Shown in pieces: positions 11,780-23,692 of a stretch of 64,000 nt of DNA; positions within the stretch are counted from its first letter, which is position 1, and each line of letters starts with the position of its first letter. Below the pieces are notes generated by a model. The model worked only from the letters and a program-made list of their open reading frames with translations, did no database searches and was not told the DNA's origin. The translations under genes were made by a program, and so were the position numbers. Origin of the DNA: Neoceratodus forsteri (Eukaryota > Chordata > Ceratodontiformes > Ceratodontidae); contig CM057456.1 in NCBI GenBank assembly GCA_016271365.2, positions 666,521,501 to 666,585,500 on the forward strand. Reading direction: 5' to 3'.

Positions 11780-14700
11780 GAGAAACAAGTGCCCAATAAT
11801 ACTAATTTATTTACTAGTGCCCAAGAGGTGGATAAGCAGAAAAGGGGCAAAATTCAGCAGAAGGGCAGACAGCAAGGAGAACCAGGGATAAATGACAACC
11901 AAGGAAGGGGTTGGAGTAGAACAGTGAAACAGTCTAGGGAGGTCAAATCATGGAAAGCCATGTGTGCAAATGCCAGGAGCCTTAGCAACAAGATGGAAGA
12001 TCTGAAGGCTGTCATGGTACAGTCAGACCTGGACATTGTGGCCATCACTGAAACCTGGTGTAATGATAACCACGACTGGGAGATGGCCATACCTGGCTAC
12101 AACATATTCAGAAGAGACAGAGCAGGCAGGAAGGGAGGAGGAGTGGCACTGTATGTGAAAAATGACATAAGGGCCACAGAGATCCAGGAGGAACAAAATG
12201 GGGAGAGATACTGTGGGTTGTTGGAAAGGAAAATGGGACAGCTATCCGCACAGGTGTGGTCTACAGACCACCAGCCCAGGAGGAAGAAACAGATAGAGTT
12301 GATGCTGGCCATCCAAAGGATGGCAGACAAGGGTGAGGTAGTACTGGTTGGAGACTTCAATATTCCAGACGTGGACTGGAGCATCCCAGCAGCAGCATCA
12401 ACTAGGAGCAGATTTATCCTGGATTCCCTTCAGGGTGCCTTCCTCAAGCAACTGGTCATGGAACCAACTCGACAAAAGGCAATACTAGACCTTGTGCTCA
12501 CAAACAGGGACAGTGTGATGGGGTAACAGTGGGGAAGCACCTGGGAAACAGTGACCACCAGTCATTGTGGTTTGAAATCACAGAAAGAGCAGAACCAAAC
12601 CACACAAAAACACGTATCCTGGATTTTAGGGGGGCAGACTTTGGGAAAATGGGGAGATACTTGAAAGAGGCATTAAGGGGAATGGGACAGGAATCAGGGG
12701 TTGAGGAACAGTGGGCAGTATTTAAAATGTGGATTACAAGAACAACAGAATTATGCATTAAGCAGGTTAGCAAGAGGACAAGGAAGAGGAGACCATTATG
12801 GTTTTCCAAAGAGGTAGCAAAGAAAGTGAAAGCCAAAAAGATTGCATTCAGGCAATACAAAAAGACACAGGCAGAAGGGGATAGGGAGAGTACCAGGAGA
12901 AGCAAAGGAGGCAGGAGGTCAGTAAGGGAAGCCAAAGCTCAGACAGGAGAACACATTGCAAAATCAGTGGGTAGAGGGGACAAAACCTTTTACAGGTACA
13001 TAAGTGAAAAAAGAAAGACAAAGGAAGGGATAGTGAGACTGAAGGGGGAGGATGGGGGCCGCGTGAAGGATGACAACAGTAAAGCTGACACATTGAACAG
13101 GTATTTCTGCTCAGTCTTTACTGAGGAAGAGGAGGGTAATGGGTCTGAATGAAGTACAAGGGGTGAGAATGGTGCAGAAATGGACACAAGTCCCTTTACA
13201 CAAGAAAGGGTCCTGAAGGAACTGGAAGTAATAAGAGTTGATAAAGCAATGGGACCAGATGGGGTGCACCCCAGGGTCCTTAAAGAACTAAGAGAGGTGG
13301 TGGCTGAACCTCTGGCTATCCTGTTTAGCTGATCACTGAAAACAGGGGAGGTACCCAAAGACCGGAGGACAGCAGATGTAGTCCCCTTATACAAAAGTGG
13401 GAACAAAGAGAAAGCAGGGAACTACAGACCAGTTAGCCTCACCTCGGTAGTGGGGAAGATCATGGAAGCACTACTGAAGGAAAGATTGGTGGAACATCTA
13501 GTTGTCAATGGACTACAGGACCCAAGGCAGCATGGTTTCACCAGGGGGAGGTCATGTTAGACTAACCTCGTTGAATTTTTTTGACTGGGTGACTAGGGAG
13601 GTGGATCAGGGGAGGGCAGTGGACATGGCATATCTGGACTTCAGCAAGGCCTTTGAAACTGTGCCACATAGAAGACTATTACACAAACTGGGGAATATGG
13701 GTGTGGGCAGGACAGTAGTGTGGTGGGTAGGTAACTGGCTGGGTGGCAGGACACAGAGGGTGGTGGTAAATGGCTGTCACCCACAGAGGGAAGAGTGACC
13801 AGTGGGTACCACAGGGATCAGTGCTGGGACCAATCCTATTCAACATCTTCATCAGTGACATTGCGAGGACCTAGAAGGCAGAATTTCACTGTTCACTGAT
13901 GACACAAAGCTCTGTAACAGAGTAGACACACCAGAGGTGTAGACAGAATGAGAAGCACCTGCAGAAACCTGAAGAATGGTCAGGGTTTGGCAGTTGAAAT
14001 TCAATGCAAAGAAGTGCAAGATAATGCATATGGGGCACAAAACCCTGGCACAATATATCAGTTGGGGGTGAGGATATAGCATGCACCAAGCAGGAAAGGG
14101 ATCTAGGGATTGTCATCTCTGATGACCTCAAGGTAGGGAAACAGTGTGACAAGGCAGCAGGTAAAGCAGATAGGATGCTGGGATGTATAGGCAGGGGCAT
14201 CACCAGCAGGAAAAGGGAGGTCTTAATTCCGCTATACAAGACACTAGTGAGGCCCCACCTGGAGTACAGTGTACAGTTCTGGGGACCATACCTATGTAAG
14301 GACACAGACAGGGTAGAGAAGGTTCAGAGGAGGGCAACAAAGATGGTGCATGGATTGCATCACAAGTCCTATGAAGACAGGTTGAAGGAACTGAACATGT
14401 ACTCCCTGGAGGAGAGGAGGGAGAGATGGGATAAGATAGAGACGTACAAATATCTTACAGGGAGGAACAGGGTGCAGGAAAACACTATTTTTAAGCGAAA
14501 AAGGTGTTCCAGGACTAGAGGGCATGGGATGAAGTTGGAGGGAGGACGATTCAGAGGAAACATGAGAAAGAGTTTCTTCACAGAACGGGTGGTGGACAAG
14601 TGAAACACCCTGCCAGAGGAAGTGGTGGGGGCTGAAACAATCATGGGATTTAAGATTGCATGGGATAGACATAAAGGAATTCTGGAGGTCAGGGGTAATG

Positions 14701-14812
14701 GGCAACAGACTTCTAGGAAAACAAACTGAACTTACAAGCTCAAATGGGCAGACTGGGTGGGCCATAGGCCCTTATCTGCCAACACTGTCTATGTATCTAT
14801 GTATTTATGAAA
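11780..14812 (+). pseudogene. CR1-type LINE, ORF2 relic (endonuclease + reverse transcriptase)
   Basis: This encodes an AP-endonuclease followed by a reverse transcriptase, the layout of CR1-clade ORF2. Endonuclease motifs are KAMCANARSLSNK, ITETW, VLVGDFNIPDVDW and SDHQSLWF (frame change near 12526). RT motifs follow: KAMGPDGVHPRVLKELRE, NYRPVSLTSVVGKIME, QHGFTRGRSC, MAYLDFSKAFETVPH and FTDDTKLC. The C-terminal CR1 block (RPHLEYSVQFWGPY, RRATKMVHGL, RTRGHGMKLEGG) lies at 14175-14603. Lesions include frameshifts near 12526, 13560 and 13860, and in-frame stops such as those at 13152 and 13332. The 3' end has the typical CCTTATCTGCC...TCTATGTATCTATG tail at about 14770-14810. The element is dead, though most of the ORF2 length is present. 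No ORF1 was recognised upstream. Confidence 0.92.
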
Positions 14813-15597
14813 ACACTACACTACACAATCACAAAGATTCTAATAAACATTTACTCAAATCTTGTTGAATTTCATTTTCCGAGTGACACCCCTCCCTATG
14901 CCAAGCAGTTGTTAGTATGCAGTGGCACCCCTCTCACTCTGCTCTAAGGCAATCAGTCACTGACATCCAATAGCACCCCTTTTTCTCACCCATCCCCGAG
15001 CCAAACTGTCTCTAATGTCCAGGCAAACCCCACTCTCACCCAGCCCCAGATCAAATGATCTCTGTCATCCAGTGGTGTCACAAGGGCTGTAGTAAATGAA
15101 TGAAAAGTATCATATCTGAAACTGGTGTTACAATGATCAGTGTAGAATTTTTCTGAAACCTCCATTCATTTCCATTTAGGTTATTAACTGTGTGATCATT
15201 AGACGAGGGTAAAATCTGAAATACCCTGGCAAAATTGTCAATTTTGCATTAATGCATTTTTCATGAAATAAAAAAAAAATATATACATGGATTTGTTGAT
15301 TGCACAATGTAACTTTTAAATAGAAGATTCATGGAAGTGTGCATTATTGTCCAAACCGAGAACTTTGTGGAACTGTGTTTCTTAAAAATGTGTACTTTTG
15401 TATTATAATAACTGGGTCTTCCTTTTTCCACAGGGAAACCATGACATAATTTACAGTTATAAAAGAGTGTTTATAACTGCAAACACATGCCCTTTTTCCC
15501 TCACTCTGCACGTGTGCACACCACAGCCCCTCCTTTATGACTGCTAGTTACCTTGTCGTCCCCTGGAGACTGAACCCCCACTTGGACTTGACAATAA
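14813..15597. other. Unassigned interval with a weak ~62-bp repeat
   Basis: Positions 14880-15090 hold three or four degenerate units of about 62 bases (CACCCCTCTC...CAAGCA...TCCAGTGG). The rest, to 15597, shows no recognisable gene or element. Confidence 0.4.
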
Positions 15598-17372
15598 GGG
15601 CCAGATATTCAAAACTTTGCCCAGGGGCAAAATTAGCACTGCCCAGCGGGCAAACTGAGCCCGGAGCACAAAGCAAGCCATATTCAAACGGAATAGCCCA
15701 GGGCAAACAGCTTCTGAATATAGCATGGTAATGAGGCCATGCAAACTGGGCTGGGAGTGCAGGGCAAACATTGCCCTGAATAAGACAGCACTGAATAAAA
15801 CAACCAGGAAGTGCAACCCACAACAACACAGTACACAGCAACGTGAGGGCAGGTACAGACGAACTACGTGGCTAATGTGTGCCAGCAAATGCATGGACTC
15901 AGTACAGTTGCAGGAAGCAGCAGATGAGAAAGAACAGTGATCAAAACTTTACAATATTCCCATACCATTAGCGCCAAGGCTAACACATTAGCGCGGAGCT
16001 AAGCAGTTAGCCTGGAGCAAACACGCTTGCCCGGAGCTAAAATGTGCCATATTCAAAAGTGCTATGCAAATGAGCCTACTTAGGTAGTCTCTGGGCAAAC
16101 AACCGGATTAGCATCTCATTATACCCTGATTTGCACACAGTTTGCCTAGCGTTACTGCAGGGTCCCATAGAGCCACCTGTAGGTCAGTCTGGAAGTACAG
16201 GGCAGACAAGGTCCAACTGCAGCTCCATCTGTAGGTCAGTCTGGCAGTGCACAATGATAGCTACAGGCTACAGGTAAACAGTACAGCATAGCATAGCATA
16301 GCATATTGTACCCCAGGGGACAGGACAGCATAGGCACAGGTGGTGGCGGTGCTGCATGCAACTGTCACACTGTAGGGCATGCTACAGTGCACAGCAGACA
16401 CTACAGCAGCAAGGGAGACAGTAGTGTGAGGGACGTAGCACTGCCTATGGTGTGTAGGGCAAGTGATGCTGATTGCACTGTACACAGTGACAGGCCCAAC
16501 CTGCGGGTGTTTACTGACAGTCGACATTACTGTTACACTGTTGTGTGACCCACAGATGCTGTACCTGTGGCATGTGATGCCACAGTGACATGTACATATC
16601 TGGCTTTGTGTGTTGTGGCAGTTGTACAGCTGTGTGGTATGTGGCTGGGGGGCATATAGTATCCAAAGGCACACTAGTGTTGGGGTATTCCTAATACTGG
16701 CCCATGTGCACTGCATGCTGAGTCCAGCCTTGTGGCCACACCTGGTCTGTGGCACAGCCTGGCCACCCATCACACTCCTCAACATCCTCCATGCCCACAG
16801 TGCTGCATGTGTGTGCTGGCATCTGTTTTTGTCCACAGATATGTGTGGTCAGCAGGTGTGTGCTGTGGCTACACTGCCATGCTGTCCACTGGCGGCAGGG
16901 TCACCACTTACTGCCTGGCATGGCTGGGACTGGTGGCAGATGATGGCATCATTGTGATGCCATTGGTTAGCAGCAAGCTTCCACTATGTTTGGCTTTATC
17001 TATGTGTTATATTTATGTATTAGGGTCACGCAAGACCCGCGCTAAACCCCAGCAAATCCCGCGCACAGCCATTTATGTTGCGCAAAGCTGATTGCCCAGG
17101 ATTAAGACCAGCTTTTTCTGGGCGGTAATCTACACCGCGCTAACTGTCGCTGGCTAGGGTCGCTAAACCACTTAGCGCGGCGCTAGCCACTGAATATAGC
17201 ATTGCGCTTGTATTCATGTCAGTTTGCCCCTTGCATACATTATACTTTTGCCTGGCGCTAATGCAGTTTGCCCTCGCTATTTGGCCTTTTGAATATGGCA
17301 GACCCGCGCTAATCCCGCGCTAAACCTGCGCAAATGATTTTTGCCCAGTGCAAAGTTTTGAATATCTGGCGC
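15598..17372 (-). mobile_element. ATTC-family element, copy 2 (inverted)
   Basis: The ends are GGGCCAGATATTCAAAACTT at 15598 and AGTTTTGAATATCTGGCGC at 17372. It is flanked by a perfect TAA duplication (15595-15597 and 17373-17375). Internal landmarks appear in reverse order compared with copy 1: CCTACTTAGGTAG, CCACCTGTAGGTCAGTCTGG (twice), the 16300-16950 mid region, then the GCGC-rich part. The frame open in copies 1, 3 and 5 is interrupted here. Three-base TWA-type duplications fit PIF/Harbinger elements (family knowledge); no transposase is present. Confidence 0.86.
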
Positions 17373-17604
17373 TAAGTGACTACAAAAAACAAAATGAAGT
17401 ACCAACAAATAAAAAAACTAAATTTAAGCTGCCAACCATAAGAAATGAATCAAAACAAGTTTAAATAAATAAAGGTGCCCGCGGAACGCTCACTTAAACC
17501 TGACTGTGGCTGCACTGAATCTTTTTATTTTATATAATTGTTGCAACAAAAATGGAAAACCCATCAATTATATAAAATAAAATATGAGATGGTGTTCAAA
17601 CTTG
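17373..17604. other. Spacer between head-to-head ATTC copies with an AT-rich hairpin
   Basis: Positions 17524-17580 hold ATTTTATATAATTG and its inverse CAATTATATAAAAT around a 30-base loop. No gene is seen. This is the only unique sequence between the two inverted copies. Confidence 0.6.
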
Positions 17605-19420
17605 GGGCTAGATATTCAAAACTTTGCGCCGGGCAAAAATCGTTTGCGCAGGTTTAGTGCGGGATTAGCGTGGGTCTGCTATATATTTAAAAGACCAAAT
17701 AGCGTGGGCAAACTGCATTAGCGCCGGGCAAGATTATAATTTATGCAAGGGGCAAACAGACATGAATACAGGCGTAATGTTATATTCAGTGACTAGCGCC
17801 GTGCTAAGTGGTTTTGCGTGACTTAGCGTGGTGCAAATTACCGCCTAGGAAAAGCTTGTCTTAACCATGGGCAATCAGCTTTGCGCGACACTTTGGCTTT
17901 CGTGGTGTTTGCGTGGGTTTAGCGCGGGTTTTGCGTGACCCTAACAAATAAATATGACACATAGATTAAGCCAAACTTAGAGGAAGCATGCTGCTAACCG
18001 ATGGCATCACAATGATGCCATCATCTGTCACCAGTCCCAGCCATGCCAGGCAGTAAATGGTGACCCTGCCGCCAGTGGACAGCATGGGAGTGTGGCCATA
18101 CAGCACACACCTGTGGACCTCACATCTGTGGACACAAACAGATGCCAGCACACACATGCAGCACTGTGGGCATGGAGGATGTTGAGGGGAGCACGTATTG
18201 TGGCGAGGCTGTGCCACAGACCACGTGTGGCCACAAAGCTGGGACACATCATGCAGTGCTCATGGGCCAGTATTGGGAATACCCCCAACACTAGTGTGCC
18301 TTTTGGATAATATATGCCCCCCCCTGGCCACATACCACACAGCTGTACAACTGCCACAGCACACAAAGCCAGAAATGAACATGTCACTGTGAGCATCCCA
18401 TGCCACAGGTACAGCATCTGTGGGTCACACAACAGTGTAACAGTAATGTCCACTGTCAGTAAACACCTGCAGGTTGGGCCTGTCACTCTGTACAGTGCAG
18501 TCAGCATCACTGCCCTACACACCATAGGCAGTGTTGTGTACACACCCTCACACTACTGGCCCGCTTGCTACTGTAGTGTCTGCTGTGTACTGTAGCATGC
18601 CCTATAGTGTGACAGTTGCATGCAGCACTGCCACCTCCTGTGCCTATGCTGTCTTGTCCCCTGGGGTACAATATGCTGTGCTATACTGTACTGTTTACAT
18701 GTAGCCTGCAGCTATCATCGTGCACTGCCAGACTGACCTACAGGTGGAGCTGCGGTAGGACTTGGTCAGCCCCTGTACTTCCAGACTGACCTACAGGTGG
18801 AGCTGCAGTTGGACCTGGTCAGCCTCTGTACTTCCAGACTGACCTACAGGTGGCCCTGTGGGACCTTGCGGTGCAAACTGCATGCAAATCAGGGTATAAT
18901 GAGATGTTAATCTGGTTGTTTGCCCAGAGACTGCCTAAGTAGGCTCATTTGCATGGTACATTTGAATATGGCACATTTTAGCTCTGGGCAAACGTGTTTG
19001 CCCTGGGCTAACTGCTTAGCCCCATGCTAAGCACGGCTCCAATGGTATGGGGTATAATATACAGTTCTGAACACTGTTTTTTCACATCTGCTGCTTCCTG
19101 CAGCTGTACTGAGTCCATGCATTTGCTGGCATGCACATTGGCTATATATCTCATCTGTACCTGCCCTCACGTTGCTGTGCACTGTGTTGTTGTTGTGGGT
19201 TGCACTTCCTGGTTGCTTTATTCAGTGCTGTCTTATTCCCAGGCTATTTTTGCCCTGCACTTCCAGACCAGTTTGCCTAGCTTCCTTAGACTGCAATATT
19301 CAGCAGGATTAGCATTGGGCTATTTCCATTTCAATATAGCTTGCTCTGTGCTCCGGGGATAAGTTTGCCCGCTGGGCAGTGCTAATTCAGCCCCTGGGCA
19401 AAGTTTTGAATATCAGGCCC
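17605..19420 (+). mobile_element. ATTC-family element, copy 3
   Basis: It runs from GGGCTAGATATTCAAAACTT to AAGTTTTGAATATCAGGCCC. It lies head to head with copy 2 across a 232-base spacer, giving a 3.8-kb inverted repeat. It carries three tandem copies of the CCAGACTGACCTACAGGTGG unit (about 57-base period, 18728-18860), where copy 1 has two. Long stretches match copy 1 closely. A minus-strand frame of 171 codons (18028-18543) corresponds to that of copy 1. Confidence 0.86.
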
Positions 19421-19560
19421 ATTATGCTTTAAATATCAGTTTAATAAATCTAAGGAAATTACTCTATTGTAGATACCAACTGCATATTTCATCTTTCAAG
19501 CCATCATCAATATTCAATTTTATGCAATAGGTGTGAGACCAAAAGCCATTGAATAAATCC

Positions 19561-19627
19561 ATTTATTTCTACATATGTGGAATAAATCTAACCCAACCTA
19601 GATTTATCCCACATATGTGGGATAAAT
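19561..19627. repeat. Two adjacent CACATATGTG-centred palindromes upstream of the Crypton gene
   Basis: Positions 19602-19627 are a perfect 26-base palindrome, ATTTATCCCACAT followed by its exact inverse. Positions 19561-19587 are an imperfect version with the same ACATATGT centre and ATTTATT / AATAAAT ends. They lie about 300 bases before the recombinase start. Whether they belong to the element is unknown. Confidence 0.85.
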
Positions 19628-19853
19628 GAAAACTGTCAATCACAAACACTGTGCCAGACCTAAATTCTGCCACCCACACAGTTGGCACACATAAACGCAA
19701 TCAACACTGGCACAACCGGTAAATCATCCACCTGCATAACCCCTCGTGCAGACAACAAGAAAACTGCACGCAAATGACACTCCACCATACTGCATTACTA
19801 TCGCAAACAGCACAACCATTTTCGCCACAGAAAAGACTCTTTTCCAATATAAA

Positions 19854-19864
19854 ACTATAAAAAG
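19854..19864 (+). promoter_or_regulatory. Possible TATA box of the Crypton-type gene
   Basis: ACTATAAAAAG lies about 66-76 bases before the first ATG (19930). Position and sequence fit a TATA element, but no transcription evidence is available. Confidence 0.4.
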
Positions 19865-19929
19865 CACCAACAACTCCGCGACTCTCGATTTCCGATACCT
19901 TTTCCAACCGTAAGTATCACAGAAAAAAA

Positions 19930-21518
19930 ATGACTGTTACTGCATACAAAATGGCAACACAGGAAACTGCTGCAGACTTTCAAATGGAACTAAACCAAGT
20001 ACTAACACAATTTGAAGAAGACACTGAACCTCTACTGGAACCCCAGCAATTAAATAGTTCACAAAACACAGACATACCAGAAGAACCAAAACCAAGTACT
20101 AGCACCGCAGTGGACATAGACGAAGATGCCATACAAAAATATATCCAAGCAGGCAAAAACTCCAACACAATGAAAAAGACTCACAGTGATGTCATGACCA
20201 TTCAAAAATACCTCAAAGTAAAGCACAATATAGAAACTCCGCTTGAAACCATTACACCAGTAAACCTGGATAAATTACTTGCTACCTTTTTCATGCACTC
20301 CACCAGAAAAGACGGAACTCCCTACAAGCCCTTAACACTACGTGCCACATTCCAGTGTGTTGAAAGATATTTAAAACAGAAACGCTATCCAGAATCTCTA
20401 TCAACATCACCTGCTTTCCTCACAACCAGAGAAATTCTGCAGTGCAAACAAAAAAAAAAAGTTATGGCAAGGGTAACACACCAAAAGCAGCAGATGAGCT
20501 CACAGATTCCCTTATCAACAAACTATACAACACTCAACAACTAGGCCCACACAGCCCTGATGCTTTGCTTAACACCATGTGGTTAATAGTTAGCCTATAC
20601 TTTGGTGTCAGAGGCATAACGGACATGAGAACAGTCAAATGGGGAGACATCATCATGCAAAAAGATGAAAATGGACTGTTCTACCTCCAATATACCAGTG
20701 AACGTCAAACTAAAACTAGACAAAAGAATGCAGAAAACTAAAGCCACGAGCATACGAACTACAACAAAATCCTACTAGATGCCCAGTCACCAACTACAAA
20801 CTCTACTACAAACTCTACAGTACCCACAGGCCCAGCCAAAGTAACCATCCTGAAGCACCGTTTTTCTTGGCTATCAACAACAACATACAAACATCAAAAG
20901 TGCACAAATGATTTAAAAATCAACCTGTGGGTATTAATAAGTTCTCCACTATTGTCAAAAACATGGTTACCAATGCAGGCATACAAACTGATAAATGACT
21001 ACCTAACCATTCTGTATGAAAGCACCTGGTACAAAAATTAATGGACAGTGGAATACCACCAACCAAAATCATACAAATTTCGGGCCACAAACAGCTCCAA
21101 AGCCTCAACGAATATTAAAAGCTCAATGACTCCAAACAACACCAAATAAGCACTTTAATAAGTGGCGATTAGACTCCACAAGCCAAACCTTCCTGTCAAC
21201 AACAACAACTGACAACTATTCCTACCAGCTACAAAGACCTACTTGGAACCTTCATCAGCAAACCACCATACATGCAAAGCAAGTCACCTTCAATATCATT
21301 CAAGGTAAGCATAATTACACTACCAACAAATTCACAAAAGTACTACATAAAACCCCTCCTCCCACCCATCTCCACCACTTCCACCCTTCCAAACACCACT
21401 CCACATTACAAACCAAACTCATAATGCTCTTTTTTCTCCCCCCCATGCAGGTAACAAGTATGACAGCTACGCCAAGAAAAGACAGATGGTTTTAGATAGT
21501 GATGGCGACTCTGAATAA
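19930..21518 (+). pseudogene. Crypton-type tyrosine recombinase (DUF3504-like), decayed, with probable intron
   Basis: The predicted role is integration and excision of a circular element by a tyrosine recombinase. Residues 1-60 are acidic and disordered. The N-terminal SAM-like region includes KKTHSDVMTIQKYLKVKHN and PYKPLTLRATFQCVERYLK. After a frameshift near 20450 (A-run) comes the catalytic part: LYFGVRGITDMRTVKWGD with the first catalytic Arg at 20610-20612, then YTSERQTKTRQ. Past a stop at 20739, degraded frames still show PFFLAINNN, NQPVGINKFSTIVKNM, an NHSV-stop-K motif where the HxxR arginine is now TGA (21017-21019), ISGHKQLQSLNEY with the candidate nucleophile Tyr at 21112-21114, and SGDQTPQAK. 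GT at 21305 and AG at 21450 bound a 146-base candidate intron. Joining across it restores frame into a short acidic tail ending DSDGDSE and a stop at 21518. The domain resembles vertebrate DUF3504 proteins derived from Cryptons. It is dead in this copy. Confidence 0.8.
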
Positions 21519-22019
21519 AGTTGCAAACGACCATATATTCTGGATGAAAAAATATCAAAAACCTCTAAAAATGAAGACAAGATCTGAATATAGCAAAGAA
21601 AAATACCTGAACATAAATTCACCTTCCTTCAAAAAATATTGTCAAGCTAGAAAATCACTCGTGGCTCCGCTACGCTACACCACTCGTGAGGTTACCCGAG
21701 GTCACCAGTGACTTGTGAAAATAACTAGTCTATTCTACGGTCCCCCATTGCATATCCTCTATTTATGGGAAACCAAGTTATCCTAATGATTTGAAAAAAT
21801 CTGAAAAAAAAATGAGTAAAGAAAAGAAATTGAAAAAGTGGTACTAGTGGGACTATTAACACTTATCTAATATTTTATAAACTGCATAAAACCAAACCAA
21901 AAGAGAAAAAAGAAAATGAGAAAACAATGTTAATAGGACAGCAGACACACATCTAATCTTTTGTAAATTGCATAAAGATAACCTAGACCATACTAAATAC
22001 CATCTCAGCATTGTTAATA
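21519..22019. other. Crypton 3' flank / unassigned
   Basis: A plus-strand frame at 21499-21711 encodes a lysine-rich 70-residue segment I do not recognise. It ends in an unusually GC-rich stretch, CTCGTGGCTCCGCTACGC, at 21659-21676. The rest is AT-rich with no further signal. The right boundary of the Crypton element could lie here, but no terminal repeat was identified. Confidence 0.4.
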
Positions 22020-22666
22020 TTCCAATTATTTAATACATGGCATCAGATCAATTCTAGCGCTCAAGCCTGGTGTTCTAAGGGCTCCAAGTGTAAATATCCA
22101 ATAAGATTCTCTTTGTTTCAATTTACCATCTAAACTACCCCCTCTTGCACCAACTCATACCTACTCAATTCCACAAAACTTGAAAGACTGTTTCAAGTTT
22201 CTCCGTCTAGTATCTCTACAATGTATGGATAAGACACTGCAAGTATCATTGTTATCAATGGACCTGAGATGTTCACCCATCCTAAGTTTCAAAGCTCTTG
22301 TGATTTTACCCACATAAAAAGAGCCACACTGGCAGGTAGTCAGATAAACAACACCTTCAGTTACACAGGTCATAAAATCCCTGATCTGAAAATCTGTAAT
22401 ACTATTGCAGCTTGTAAAGGTGCTACACCTCAGAACAAAACTACAATAATTGCAGTTACCAAAAGTATACATCCCTGGAGTCAGAGGAGACAGAACATCA
22501 ATGTCTTTTCTGTTCACCCTGACCCCAAGTTGGTAACTATGAACCAGCCTATCCCTGAGGTTAGTTCCTCTCCTGAAAGTCATTCATCGTTTATTCTTAA
22601 CACATTCCTGTAAAAGGGGCTCCCCCTCCAAAATATTCCAGTTAGAGAACAAAATATCACAAATCT
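22020..22666 (-). pseudogene. Penelope-like element, linker and GIY-YIG endonuclease segment
   Basis: The minus-strand frame 22583-22161 reads MTFRRGTNLRDRLVHS, then a Cys-rich NCNYCSFVLRC region, then GVVYLTTCQCGSFYVGKITR and LKLRMGEHLRSI. These are the conserved TFRRGxNLRDxLV linker and the GIY-YIG nuclease of Penelope-like retroelements (here VVYL...FYVGK). The nuclease makes the target-site nick; the RT lies upstream in the element, in this case at 28952-29480 on the other side of the L1 insertion. The stop after FKFCGIE (22161) seems to be the natural C-terminus. The 3' limit near 22020 is approximate. Confidence 0.87.
22655..22666. repeat. Left target-site duplication of the L1 insertion
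   Basis: TATCACAAATCT occurs here and again at 28952-28963, directly after the L1 poly(A). This marks the insertion point inside the Penelope-like element. Confidence 0.9.
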
Positions 22667-22825
22667 GGAGTCATGTGATGTGGTTCACTGGATAGCATTC
22701 TCATCTGTGATCTCCCATCCTCCGTTCGATTATATACGAGAATTCAGCATTTATTGAGAGAGTTTTAATAACTAATAGTGCAGCGATATTCTCCAGCTAG
22801 CAGGCACCCAGCCGGCGAGACCTGA

Positions 22826-23692
22826 ATGGACATGGAAATGAGGAAATCTTCTATGAAGCACACACCTCCTGCGACACCCGAAAAGGCCCCGAAAAAGCCT
22901 AAGGCTCTCACTGAACTTCCGATGCAGACAACAGAGGCAGCGAGCGCAGCTTCTGAGCCTCTCACTCTGGAAAAATTCTTGGAGGAATTTCAACCATTCA
23001 AAGCCGAAATCCAGAGCATAGTGGGAGAAATAAAAAATATTTCCAATGTTCTTGAATCTTTGTCCAGAAGAACATCGGATAATGAAGCTCGCCTAAGCTC
23101 CTTAGAGCATAAGCAAGAAAAACTTGGCCCGGATTTGGTAGTGATGAGACAGCGTTTACTAAAAATGGAGAACAAAATAGAAGACCTTGACGGTCGCAGC
23201 CGGCGTAACAATATAGTGATCATTGGGTTACCTGAACGCGAGGAAGGACCAGACTCAATTAAATTTGCCAGGAAATTTGTGGAAAAAGTGGCAGACCCTA
23301 CCCCTTTTGGCACTGACTATATAATTGAACGAGCGCATAGAGCGCTCCATCCTATGCCTCTGCAAGGAGCTCACCCTAGAACCTTCATTTTCCGTTTCCT
23401 CAATTTTCAAGAGAAACAGCATTTCTTATTAAAAGCTCGAGAAACAAGAGAGCTGATGTGGGAAGGAAAGAAGATTAGGGTAGCGCAGGATCTACCCCTG
23501 TCTGTAAGGCAGAAATGAGCGGCATATCACCCCTTGGTCACGAAACTAATAGCGGCTGCAATTAAATTCCAAATGATCTACCCAGCTAAGCTCAAAGTGT
23601 CTGCGGGAGGTTCTTGGCATACATATGATAATGAAGAACAGGCGGCAGAGGGTCTCAAATCTTTATTCCCGGATCTGCTTCGAGCTACCTGA
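22826..23692 (+). pseudogene. L1 ORF1 protein (RNA-binding chaperone), one internal stop
   Basis: ORF1p coats element RNA and acts as a nucleic-acid chaperone. The frame starts MDMEMRKSSMKHTPPATPEK with a basic/proline-rich N-terminus. A coiled coil follows at about residues 65-130 (heptads such as ISNVLESLSRRTSDNEARLS and LLKMENKIEDLDG). The RRM-like core comes next, SRRNNIVIIGLPEREEG with ERAHRAL, and then a C-terminal domain. A TGA at 23516-23518 interrupts it where an Arg (CGA) is plausible. The same frame then continues AAYHPLVTKLIAAAIKFQ to a stop at 23690-23692. Length without the stop is about 288 residues, close to other L1/Tx1 ORF1 proteins. The stop suggests CpG deamination (inference). 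Confidence 0.9.

Noticed and set aside
14292..14765. 157-codon minus-strand frame
   Set aside because: It is the antisense of the CR1 C-terminal coding region.
22269..22613. 114-codon plus-strand frame
   Set aside because: It is the antisense shadow of the Penelope linker/GIY-YIG coding segment.
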